From contig JAUNDI010000007.1 in assembly GCA_030526155.1 (NCBI GenBank), positions 17,433 to 81,432 of the forward strand: a stretch of DNA of 64,000 nucleotides, read 5' to 3'. A program made the position numbers and the translations under genes. The stretch comes from Bacteroidia bacterium (GTDB lineage Bacteria > Bacteroidota > Bacteroidia > Bacteroidales > Marinilabiliaceae). Of this stretch, positions 44,352 to 52,323 are shown piece after piece; within the stretch, counting starts at the first letter, position 1, and every line of letters starts with the position of its first letter. Below the pieces are notes generated by a model. That model was not told the origin of the DNA. It worked only from the letters and a program-made list of their open reading frames with translations, and made no database searches.

Positions 44352-46424
44352 TCATTCGTTAAGTGTCATTTCAAACGCCACGCATGGCAAGCCTTCTCCA
44401 TTCTTTAGTGTTCCTTCTATCATATTGCGACTAGCATATCTCACTCTCTTTGGGTGTGGTACTGCGTGCGAGAAGACTGCTATCTCTTCGCCTTTTATGA
44501 AGGTTGTCGCAATATAGAACTCGCCATCATCACCAGCTATCTCAAACTGGCAGCTATTGGCATCTATTGACATCCCTTCATGGTTCTTGAAGCGTATCAA
44601 TAATAAAGACGATGATGAGGTCATCGATACCGGCTCCGGCCCTGCATCGTTCTTCATCTCAATGCCATATGTCCTAGAGAGTGCCATTCTTGCTAGTCGC
44701 TCTCCTAATGGTCGCTTATATGGTGTATGATAACCACTCCAAGCTAAATCAATGGCGGATACAGTGCCGCGTCTCGCTTTGTCTTTGGTAGTCTCGTATT
44801 GAGCTTTTCTAACGCCTAATATACTGGTAGAGTTAGGCTCTCCCATATAGGCCTCCATACTAGGCACAGCTTGAATCTGATAAAAGGAGATATCACTGCC
44901 TAGATATTTCTCAAATGTCTTTATATTGGCTTCGTTGAGCGCACGGAATGTCGTATCTGCGTCCGATTCGTTATGCTCGCAGTTATACCATATCACACCT
45001 CTAGTCGCAACTTGTCTAAATGGAATAATCATGCCATTGGCTGCTACAGTTGGTAGTTTCTCGTCGTAATACCAAGTGAGTTTGTCATGTCCATTCCACT
45101 CGTCGATATCCAAATTCATATCGTAGAGTTCATTGCCACGTTTTATGGCTGTCATTCTATAAGCCCACTCTCCGTCAATATAACATGGCTTCTTGCTCTT
45201 GTCTTTGGCCAACTCTATTCTCATTCTGCCATCAGGACAGCCTTTAAATCCTCCATCCCCTCCTGTGTTTATTACTCGTATAGCTATCGTGAAATCCCTA
45301 GTCTTTATATCACTGCCTTTTACTCTATATACTCTATTGCTACCATACTGATTGGCTTGCATATGACTGCCCACCTCATAGCCATTAAAGTAGGTAACAT
45401 CTCTGTCGTCTATATAGCCAAGGTGTATCTCTATATCTTTGCCAACCCAACTCTGTGGTAAAGTATCACTCTTGATATACCAACATATTCCTTGTAACGA
45501 GGTGAGCGGGGTCTGACTCCATTTTGATGGTAGTGTCATAGTTCGCCAAGAGCTATAGTCGTAATCCGACATTAATATTGTCTCGTCTCTATAATTTACT
45601 TTGTTCCCGCCTACTTCTATATATGGGTCCTCTCCATTAGGTCCGTATTTTAATGTCCTATGTTTATGCGATACTAGCCATCTGTCATATTTCTCTACCT
45701 CTTTCGTAATCTCTCCCATCTTTTTCCTCCAATCCTGACAATATATTCCTGCCGCACTCTTTGGCATATTGTCTTCTGTTATCCACGCCTCTGCTCTAGT
45801 TCCTCCTAAGGTGTTTACTATAACGCCTACAGGTATATGCAAGCTATCTCTAAGCTGACGCGCAAAATAGTATGATATAGCACTCACTCCGCATCTGTCT
45901 ACTCCGTCATAAACCCACCTGCCGTCTATGTCGGTCATGGGCTTTATAGAGTACTGATGATCTGCTAAGAAGAATCTTAATAGCGAGTCTGGTTCATCTT
46001 CTCTTATGGCGCGCATGCCGCCATCTACCGTATCTGGAAGCCATCCTGCTAATGGAAACTCAATAAGTGCCTCACCTGCTGCTATCCAGATCTCTCCTAT
46101 TAATATGTCTGATATCTCCACCTCTTCGTCGTCTGTCGATAGCGTTATCTTATGTCGCTTATCATCGGCTTTCGGTGTTACTACCATCATCTCCCATATA
46201 CTATCACTCTTTGCCGTGGCAGTAAATGTACATCCCCAATCCACTATCGCCTTTACTGTAGCTCCTGGTGTCGATTTTCCCCACAACCGCGTCTGCGAAC
46301 TCTGCTGTAATATCATGCCATCTGATACGTATGGCGATACCTTTAGCACAGTCTCGGTCTTTGTACATGAGATAATGCTAACTGCAATAAAACAAAATAG
46401 AATAAGTTGTCGATAGTTAATCAT
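44352..46424 (-). CDS. Sialate O-acetylesterase-like lipoprotein lacking the nucleophile serine
   Basis: A 690-residue SGNH-family homologue with lipobox ending at Cys20 (VSIISC). It follows the sialate O-acetylesterase layout: an N-terminal sandwich domain, the catalytic domain, a central jelly-roll insertion and a second catalytic half. Where functional relatives read GQSNMEFPL this one reads GEALIEFPL (residues 117-125), so the nucleophile Ser is Ala119 and the neighbouring Asn is Leu. The distal Asp and His (AIDLAWSGYHTPYK) are kept. It may be a catalytically dead binding protein or use another nucleophile. Its ATG overlaps the stop of the tannase-like gene. Confidence 0.85.
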   Translation of the reverse strand: MINYRQLILFCFIAVSIISCTKTETVLKVSPYVSDGMILQQSSQTRLWGKSTPGATVKAIVDWGCTFTATAKSDSIWEMMVVTPKADDKRHKITLSTDDEEVEISDILIGEIWIAAGEALIEFPLAGWLPDTVDGGMRAIREDEPDSLLRFFLADHQYSIKPMTDIDGRWVYDGVDRCGVSAISYYFARQLRDSLHIPVGVIVNTLGGTRAEAWITEDNMPKSAAGIYCQDWRKKMGEITKEVEKYDRWLVSHKHRTLKYGPNGEDPYIEVGGNKVNYRDETILMSDYDYSSWRTMTLPSKWSQTPLTSLQGICWYIKSDTLPQSWVGKDIEIHLGYIDDRDVTYFNGYEVGSHMQANQYGSNRVYRVKGSDIKTRDFTIAIRVINTGGDGGFKGCPDGRMRIELAKDKSKKPCYIDGEWAYRMTAIKRGNELYDMNLDIDEWNGHDKLTWYYDEKLPTVAANGMIIPFRQVATRGVIWYNCEHNESDADTTFRALNEANIKTFEKYLGSDISFYQIQAVPSMEAYMGEPNSTSILGVRKAQYETTKDKARRGTVSAIDLAWSGYHTPYKRPLGERLARMALSRTYGIEMKNDAGPEPVSMTSSSSLLLIRFKNHEGMSIDANSCQFEIAGDDGEFYIATTFIKGEEIAVFSHAVPHPKRVRYASRNMIEGTLKNGEGLPCVAFEMTLNE

Positions 46425-47788
46425 TGTATATCTTCTATTTTAGAAAGCCAATCAAACAATTCGCTAAGTTTATAATCTCCATTATGCACCTCTCCCCATT
46501 GTAACGCAAAGTTTATATCTACTCCTTGCTTCTTTAGTTTATGCTCCATTAATAGTACTATAGGGAATGAACTATCTCTATCTAATGTGCCATAGCGTAT
46601 ATACCAATGTTTACACAAATGCGAACTGCTACCTATGTAGTTCATAGGGTTCATAAGGCGGACTTTCCATTTTATATCATCTCCTAGCTCTTTGCTGCCG
46701 TCTAACTGGTTCGCCATGGAGAATTCGGTATAGTTGGCATCCTTGCCGTCCATATTGCCGAATATCTTATTCTCAAAAGTGCCTCTATTATTTACAACAT
46801 TCAATGCATCAAATGCAGGAGGCGTCTTCAACGGTTGTACTCCAGCAATATAATGCACAAATTGTCTCATATCTACCACCGAGTCTGCTATATTAACTCC
46901 AGTCTCTAAAGGTATTACCTGTCCTTCCCTCTCCGCTCTGTAAGCCGAACTCATAATGCTATTACTCATCCACTGCTCCATCTCCTCTTCAGATACTCCC
47001 TCTGTCTCCATATATGCGGGAAACATGGCAGCGAGCTGACTGGATAGATATGCTTGCCTCTCTGACAATCCTCTCGTTTCATTGGTACTGCAGAATTGCC
47101 ACTCGTATGCCATATCTGAATTCTCAAGATTCGTAATCGGACTATATGATACCACCGCCCAAACATCATCTCTGCCTTCCGCCGCTCCTGTCAACTCCAT
47201 CAATATGTCGTAATCTTTATGGTTGGCCGAAGCGCCTAATAGCGATACCAACGCACCTCCAGCGCTAGAGCCACTTGCTATTATTCGATTAGCATCTCCT
47301 GGCATAATAGAATCGTTGGAATGCAAATATCTTACCGCAGCTTTCAAATCTAATATCGCCTCTGGTGCCCTGCCATTGTACACGCCTCTTACTGTCGAAT
47401 TCCACCCTCTACTTCCCACTACACAAACCACATAGCCTTCTGATAGGGCATACCCCGTAGCGTCATTGGCCATAGGTGCCTTGGCTTTCGATGCCATATA
47501 GCCTGCAGTATAAGTTTTTAGAAAAATAGGTGGATTCTCCTCTCTCAAGTTGTGAGGTACATAGATATTCATATATTGGTAGGCAGAATCCTGTATCCAA
47601 GATACATAATGTACCTTCTCATAGGCAGTATAGTTCACTTTGTTGTCATCGCCCATTACAAGGGTCCTCTGCTCCCCCTTTTTCTTTACATCCCATTTGA
47701 GTCGTATATCCTCTTTATGACACGACGATAACAATACTACAAAAAGTAGTACCCAAGTGTATAATATTATGCTACGTGTCTCGTTCAT
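46421..47788 (-). CDS. Subtype B tannase-like esterase, lipoprotein
   Basis: An alpha/beta hydrolase of 455 residues. The signal peptide ends in LLSSC (Cys23), indicating a surface or periplasmic lipoprotein. It matches the Lactobacillus plantarum tannase pattern: PGDANRII then GSSAGGAL with Ser about 175, the block SPITNLENSDMAYEWQF, KHWYIRYGTLDRDSSF with the catalytic Asp, and HNGDYKLSELFDWL with the catalytic His. Substrates of relatives are galloyl or feruloyl esters. ATG 47788 is chosen because a TTG at 47812 lies in the -7 box. It is followed by the acetylesterase homologue. Confidence 0.87.
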   Translation of the reverse strand: MNETRSIILYTWVLLFVVLLSSCHKEDIRLKWDVKKKGEQRTLVMGDDNKVNYTAYEKVHYVSWIQDSAYQYMNIYVPHNLREENPPIFLKTYTAGYMASKAKAPMANDATGYALSEGYVVCVVGSRGWNSTVRGVYNGRAPEAILDLKAAVRYLHSNDSIMPGDANRIIASGSSAGGALVSLLGASANHKDYDILMELTGAAEGRDDVWAVVSYSPITNLENSDMAYEWQFCSTNETRGLSERQAYLSSQLAAMFPAYMETEGVSEEEMEQWMSNSIMSSAYRAEREGQVIPLETGVNIADSVVDMRQFVHYIAGVQPLKTPPAFDALNVVNNRGTFENKIFGNMDGKDANYTEFSMANQLDGSKELGDDIKWKVRLMNPMNYIGSSSHLCKHWYIRYGTLDRDSSFPIVLLMEHKLKKQGVDINFALQWGEVHNGDYKLSELFDWLSKIEDIQ

Positions 47789-47809
47789 GTCATAAAGCAT
47801 AGTAGAACA

Positions 47810-47817
47810 CAAATATA
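47810..47817 (-). promoter_or_regulatory. -7 promoter box for esterase pair
   Basis: TATATTTG on the minus strand. It overlaps a TTG that could be misread as the start codon; the leader to ATG 47788 is about 15 bases. Confidence 0.65.
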
Positions 47818-47912
47818 TATAATATTTAATCTCAATATTACAATATCACACTTTTTTGAGCGACAATAATCGAACTTTTTCCAATAAATGTTCTAAACTC
47901 AAAAAAAACTCC

Positions 47913-47920
47913 TACATTTG
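47913..47920 (+). promoter_or_regulatory. -7 box of tRNA-Arg(CCT)
   Basis: TACATTTG followed by CACACGC, 18 bases before the tRNA. Confidence 0.68.
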
Positions 47921-47938
47921 CACACGCAAAAACGCAAT

Positions 47939-48010
47939 GGCCTTATAGTTCAAGGGATAGAACGAAAGTTTCCTAAACTTTAGATTCGAGTTCGAGTCTC
48001 GGTGGGGCTA
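47939..48010 (+). tRNA. tRNA-Arg (CCT)
   Basis: A 72-nt cloverleaf. The acceptor is GGCCTTA with TGGGGCT (three wobble pairs), the anticodon is CCT at 47972-47974, the T loop is TTCGAGT, and the discriminator is A. Confidence 0.92.
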
Positions 48011-48073
48011 CTAAAATAATCTCAATGAAATAGCATTCTGCTTTTCATTATCTTACCAAAATCCTATTATATT

Positions 48074-48607
48074 ATGACTACTTTTGATATTATCGTACTC
48101 ATAATCTCCTTCGCATCTTTCTTTTTCGGAATGAAACAGGGTCTCATTAAGGAGGTAGTGGGTCTCGTAGGCATTATCGTGGCTATTTGGATAGCTACAA
48201 AATTCTCATACATCACATACGATTTTCTTGCTCCTTATATTGAAGATCCCTCAATATGTCCTATTATTGCTTTCGTTGCTACAGTCATCATAGCTCTCAT
48301 CGTTATAGATATTGCAGCTAACGCAATAAGTAGAATAGTATCTGCAACTTTCATTTTGTCATCTATCAATCGCATAGGTGGCGCCGTATTCTCTGTCATA
48401 AAGTCTCTCTTCCTCATCGGTTGCGTCTTGTGGATATTCGAGACCTATGTTGACGCTTCTCTTTTAGTGTCGCCTTCTCAGCAGGAGAGCTCATACACAT
48501 ACAAACCTATCAAAATGTTCACATCTACTATAATTGATCGGGTGGATATTCCCGAAAGCAAAAAGGCTATCACAGATTTCTTAGATCAGATATCAAATAA
48601 ACAATGA
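48074..48607 (+). CDS. CvpA-family membrane protein
   Basis: A 177-residue inner-membrane protein with four segments, starting MTTFDIIVLIISFASFFFGMKQGLIKEV, typical of CvpA. In enterobacteria CvpA is linked to colicin V production and envelope stress; the function here is unknown. It overlaps the start of the AmpG-like gene by four bases (ATGA), so the two are translated together. Confidence 0.88.
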   Translation: MTTFDIIVLIISFASFFFGMKQGLIKEVVGLVGIIVAIWIATKFSYITYDFLAPYIEDPSICPIIAFVATVIIALIVIDIAANAISRIVSATFILSSINRIGGAVFSVIKSLFLIGCVLWIFETYVDASLLVSPSQQESSYTYKPIKMFTSTIIDRVDIPESKKAITDFLDQISNKQ

Positions 48608-49836
48608 AACCTTACTCTTACATCCCTACACTATACATCTACCAAGCTATACCTTATAGCATAGTGATGACAACAAGTGTACTGATGTACCAACAGCTTG
48701 GTATCTCTACCGCATCTTTCGCTTTTTGGACCTCTCTTCTATATCTACCATGGACTATCAAGCCGCTTTGGAGTCCGTTGGTCGAGAGTGTCGGTACTAA
48801 ACGTAGTTGGATAGTATCTACTCAGTTCATCATAGCTATCCTTTTCGCTGTCATAGGTTTCTCTCTTCAATGTGATGCCTTCTATATCCTAAGTCTTGTC
48901 GGGTTGGCTCTTATCGCTTTTACCTCGGCTAGCCACGATATTGCTTGCGATGGTTTCTATATCCTAGCTCTTAACGAAAGGGAACAGAGTTATTATGTAG
49001 GTATCCGCTCTACATTCTATCGTCTAGGTACTATGGCTGCTATCGGTTTGATGCCTATTGTAGTGGGTCAAATGGCGGGCCTTACAGATAACCCTTGGTC
49101 CGTATCTTTTATTATCCTCGGAGCTGTATTAGCAATATTGGCAATGGCTAATACCCTACTTATGCCTAAGCCCTCCGATAAAACGGCCGAGAGTAGTGGA
49201 TTGTCTATCTATAAGGATGTCATAAGGTCGTTCTTCAACAAGCCTGGTGCTATCAGTGCTATCGCCTTTATGTTGCTTTTTAGACTAGGCGAGGCTCAAT
49301 TGGCTAAAATAGCTACCCCTTTCTTGGTAAATAGTGCCGATAAAGGCGGACTGGGTCTAACCGAAACTCAATATGGTATCCTCTATGGTACTGTGGGCGT
49401 CATTGCTCTTACTCTTGGCGGTATACTTGGCGGATTTGCTGCTGGGAAATGGGGACTAAAACGTTCCATTTGGCCTATGACTCTCTCCATGAATCTTCCT
49501 AATATCGCTTATGTCATCATAGCTCATACCCAACCCGCAGCAGATAGTATCTCGGTGATGGCTGCTGTGGTTGTTGAACAGTTCGGTTATGGCTTCGGTT
49601 TCTGCGCTTATATGCTTTTCTTAATCGATTATGTCCGCGATTCAAAGTACAAAACAGCAGAGTACGCTTTAGCCACCGCTATCATGGCGCTAGGAATGAT
49701 GATTCCAGGCATGGTTTCCGGATGGGCTTATAGTCTCTTGGGAGAGTCGTACGAACTCTTCTTTATCTATGTCCTCATATGCTGTATCCCAGGTATGGCG
49801 CTGATTCCAACAATCAAACGACATATTTCTAACTAA
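48604..49836 (+). CDS. AmpG-like MFS transporter (muropeptide permease family)
   Basis: A 410-residue major facilitator with 12 segments, resembling the AmpG group: PWTIKPLWSPLVESVGTKRSW and ASHDIACDGFYILALNEREQSYYVGIRSTFYRLG correspond to conserved AmpG blocks. AmpG imports anhydro-muropeptides or GlcNAc-anhydroMurNAc released in wall turnover. It is coupled to cvpA. The GH171-GH3 enzyme 19 kb away could supply or compete for such products; that link is inference. Confidence 0.83.
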   Translation: MKPYSYIPTLYIYQAIPYSIVMTTSVLMYQQLGISTASFAFWTSLLYLPWTIKPLWSPLVESVGTKRSWIVSTQFIIAILFAVIGFSLQCDAFYILSLVGLALIAFTSASHDIACDGFYILALNEREQSYYVGIRSTFYRLGTMAAIGLMPIVVGQMAGLTDNPWSVSFIILGAVLAILAMANTLLMPKPSDKTAESSGLSIYKDVIRSFFNKPGAISAIAFMLLFRLGEAQLAKIATPFLVNSADKGGLGLTETQYGILYGTVGVIALTLGGILGGFAAGKWGLKRSIWPMTLSMNLPNIAYVIIAHTQPAADSISVMAAVVVEQFGYGFGFCAYMLFLIDYVRDSKYKTAEYALATAIMALGMMIPGMVSGWAYSLLGESYELFFIYVLICCIPGMALIPTIKRHISN

Positions 49837-49917
49837 CAAAAAACAAAAATCAACCACAAAATGCCATTTTTTTAAATTATTAACCATTAATAAATAGGAA
49901 ATCACAAAATAACAACA

Positions 49918-49925
49918 TATCTTTG
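49918..49925 (+). promoter_or_regulatory. -7 box of tRNA-Arg(TCT)
   Basis: TATCTTTG followed by CACCGC. Confidence 0.7.
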
Positions 49926-49961
49926 CACCGCATTTGAGCAAAGACTCATATGTTTTGGGTT

Positions 49962-50035
49962 GGTCTCGTAGCTCAGCTGGATAGAGCAGCAGCCTTCTAA
50001 GCTGCGGGTCGTGGGTTCGAATCCCGCCGGGATCA
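49962..50035 (+). tRNA. tRNA-Arg (TCT)
   Basis: A 74-nt cloverleaf. The acceptor is GGTCTCG with CGGGATC, the anticodon is TCT at 49996-49998 in loop CTTCTAA, the T loop is TTCGAAT, and the discriminator is A. Confidence 0.95.
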
Positions 50036-50078
50036 CAAAAAAGTTTTGCAAAATATTTGCAAAGTCAGAAAAAGTTTC

Positions 50079-50086
50079 TAACTTTG
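50079..50086 (+). promoter_or_regulatory. Promoter of initiator tRNA
   Basis: TAACTTTG with TTTG 19 bases upstream, both elements close to ideal, followed by CACCGC. Confidence 0.75.
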
Positions 50087-50135
50087 CACCGCAAAACTGA
50101 AATAACGGTCGCAAGGCCTCACAAAGATATTACAT

Positions 50136-50208
50136 TGCGGGGTGGAGCAGTTGGCAGCTCGTTGGGCTCATAACCCAAAGGTCAGTCGTTCGAGTCGGCT
50201 CCCCGCTA
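50136..50208 (+). tRNA. Initiator tRNA-fMet (CAT)
   Basis: The anticodon is CAT at 50169-50171. Initiator marks are present: three consecutive G:C pairs next to the anticodon loop (GGG with CCC), an A11:U24 pair in the D stem (GAGC with GCTC) and an unpaired first acceptor position. That position is U1 against U72 here, rather than the common C1:A72. Confidence 0.9.
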
Positions 50209-50210
50209 CT

Positions 50211-50252
50211 AAAAGAGATTCATCAGCAGATGAGTCTCTTTTCTTTTTATCT
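50211..50252 (+). terminator. Terminator after tRNA-fMet
   Basis: A 14-bp stem with one wobble (50211-50224 with 50229-50242) is followed by CTTTTTAT. Confidence 0.88.
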
Positions 50253-50285
50253 ATATCAGTCGTCTCTTTTCTTTTTATCTATATC
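50234..50285. repeat. 24-base direct repeat
   Basis: The stretch at 50234-50257 (GTCTCTTTTCTTTTTATCTA and four more bases) recurs exactly at 50262-50285. The first copy includes the right arm and T run of the tRNA-fMet terminator, so this looks like a small local duplication. Confidence 0.8.
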
Positions 50286-50300
50286 TCTTTAGCCTTCTCT

Positions 50301-50331
50301 CTAGAATAACTAGAATCTCTAGGATAACTAG
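50301..50331. repeat. Four CTAG units with exact 9-base period
   Basis: CTAG occurs at 50301, 50310, 50319 and 50328, with spacers AATAA, AATCT and GATAA. The same unit CTAGAATAA is found in the tandem repeat at 63.5-63.8 kb. Confidence 0.8.
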
Positions 50332-50355
50332 TCATTCTATAACATCTACTACCAC

Positions 50356-51657
50356 CTACCCATAAACCAAAACTGACATCTGACTAGGATCAAAAACTCT
50401 ACAAGCTATCTCTTGTATCTCTTTCGAATCCACCGCCCTAATGGCTTCAACTGAGCTCTCTATCCCTTTGGCTTCGCCATACAACAAGATGCTCCTAGCT
50501 GCCGATAGCATCATACTCTCTTTGTCTTCTGTAGCTAATAATAATTGTCCCTCTATCTGTCTCTTTATGCGGTTTAGTCTAGTCTCACTAAATGGCCTAC
50601 CACATATTTTGTCCAACTCTCTATTTACTATCCGTATGCTCTTCGTCACCTTGTCTGCATCTGTCCCAAAGTATATGGCTTCTAGTCCTACGTCAGAAAA
50701 TGTCGTATAGTCCGATTCTACATTATAGGCTATGCCGTTCTTCTCCCTTAGAGCAACGCTTAGTATGGCATTCATACATGGTCCTCCAAGTATATTGTTC
50801 AATATATACAATGGTACTCTCCCATCTTCAAGGGCCGATGGCGCAATATTGCCCATTAATATATGTGCCTGATTATATCCTCTATTCTCTCTCTCCGTAA
50901 TCCTGCAGTATCTTGACGCACTCTGCCTAAAGTCTTTTGGCCTATGCTTCCTCTCATAATGTCCTAGATGTTTCTCTGCAAGCCTAAACACTCTCTCCGC
51001 ATCTACGTCTCCTAAAACACTCAATACTATATTGTCTGTATGGTATGCACGTTCAATAAAGCGCCTAGCACTGTCTCCGTTAAATGTCATAAGACTTTCT
51101 GTAGTGCCTAATATATTATGTGCTAACGCAGGATGGTAAAATACTCTCTCCTCAAAATCATCAAAAATAAGCTCAGATGGAGTGTCTTTATATGAGTTTA
51201 TCTCGTCCAATATGACGTCTCGCTCTCTTATTATCTCTTTTTCGGGAAATGTCGGACAAAACACCATATCGGCTAATAGCTCTATGGCTCTCTCTAAATC
51301 TTTCCCCAATACTGCCGCATGTACTGCCGTTTCATCTTTTGTTGTATATGCGTTGAGCTCTCCGCCTACCTCGTCTAATCTATTTAATATCTGTATACCC
51401 GTGCGGCGTCGTGTCCCTTTGAATATGGTATGCTCTATGAAGTGTGCCATACCATACTCCTCGGGCTTCTCGTCTCTAGAGCCCGTACCTATAATAATGC
51501 CACAATGGCAAACACTGCTCTTGCTAGGTTGTACCACTACTCGAATGCCGTTCGATAGGGTAGTAATAGGAAATGTCGACACGTGTATATTTGGGTGTAT
51601 CTCTTCGTTAATCTTCTTGCTCTCTCTCTGATGGTCTGTATATATATACCACACCAT
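50356..51657 (-). CDS. M16-family zinc peptidase (pitrilysin/insulinase type)
   Basis: A 433-residue single-chain M16 protein. The zinc motif HFIEH (about residue 71) lies in the usual GMAHFIEHTIFKGT, and the distal glutamate region is at ETAVHAAVLGKDLERAIELL. The C-terminal half is the inactive-like M16_C domain. Processing substrate unknown. The start at 51657 overlaps the upstream gene by 50 bases; no other ATG lies before the active site, though GTG 51579 would also fit the family N-terminus. It is third in a minus-strand run with the second guanylyltransferase. Confidence 0.87.
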   Translation of the reverse strand: MVWYIYTDHQRESKKINEEIHPNIHVSTFPITTLSNGIRVVVQPSKSSVCHCGIIIGTGSRDEKPEEYGMAHFIEHTIFKGTRRRTGIQILNRLDEVGGELNAYTTKDETAVHAAVLGKDLERAIELLADMVFCPTFPEKEIIRERDVILDEINSYKDTPSELIFDDFEERVFYHPALAHNILGTTESLMTFNGDSARRFIERAYHTDNIVLSVLGDVDAERVFRLAEKHLGHYERKHRPKDFRQSASRYCRITERENRGYNQAHILMGNIAPSALEDGRVPLYILNNILGGPCMNAILSVALREKNGIAYNVESDYTTFSDVGLEAIYFGTDADKVTKSIRIVNRELDKICGRPFSETRLNRIKRQIEGQLLLATEDKESMMLSAARSILLYGEAKGIESSVEAIRAVDSKEIQEIACRVFDPSQMSVLVYG

Positions 51658-52312
51658 ATCTAGAGGCTATATCTCTGCGCTGTGCAGCGCTATAATCCTC
51701 AAGCCGTTTCTCTATCTCATTCCACATCTCTAGTATTAGAGCATCTGCTTTGGGCCGTATCTCTTCTACCTTCACATGGTGTTTCTGTATAGTTTGTAAT
51801 AGGTCTTGATGTTTGTTATGTGTCTCGTTGAGTTGTATCACTTTTACTTTTACTACGGCTATGGATGGATTGTATATCCTATTGCCTTCCCCTTGCGCCA
51901 TCCTCTTCTCTTCTCCCTCAATGATGGTCTTACCCCAACTTAATATCTGACTCACCGTCTCCATTGCTGGTAGTGTGTCATCATTTATCTTTAGCCCTAT
52001 CATCTCTCTCATCTCCCTCTTTATCTCTCCTCTGGCAACACACATGTTGAATACCTGCACAAAGTGCGATAGGTACATCCTAGCCATCTTCGCAGCACTA
52101 TCTACTTGCTTGCTTAACGATGATTGTAACTCCCTAGCATCGTTATATTGTCTTATCGTCTGCTCAAATATCGGAGTAAACATCTTCGCATCAAGCTGCA
52201 TCTTGGGGGTTATCAGCATCTCTGTCGACCCAACATGACTCGACATCTCTAAGGCTGCATGCAAGGCACGCAATCTAGCTTGATCTGTATTGGGAAGTCT
52301 GCGATATGGCAT
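51608..52312 (-). CDS. Conserved hypothetical protein, helical
   Basis: A 234-residue cytoplasmic-looking protein that I do not recognise functionally. It begins MPYRRLPNTDQARLRALHAALE and is rich in helix-forming Lys, Glu, Gln and Met with likely coiled-coil stretches (about 55-100 and 165-220). No signal, membrane segment or catalytic motif is evident. It starts 12 bases after the guanylyltransferase stop and overlaps the M16 gene by 50 bases. I chose ATG 52312 over a TTG two codons upstream. Confidence 0.75.
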   Translation of the reverse strand: MPYRRLPNTDQARLRALHAALEMSSHVGSTEMLITPKMQLDAKMFTPIFEQTIRQYNDARELQSSLSKQVDSAAKMARMYLSHFVQVFNMCVARGEIKREMREMIGLKINDDTLPAMETVSQILSWGKTIIEGEEKRMAQGEGNRIYNPSIAVVKVKVIQLNETHNKHQDLLQTIQKHHVKVEEIRPKADALILEMWNEIEKRLEDYSAAQRRDIASRYGVVYIYRPSEREQED

Positions 52313-52323
52313 AATCAACTGTT

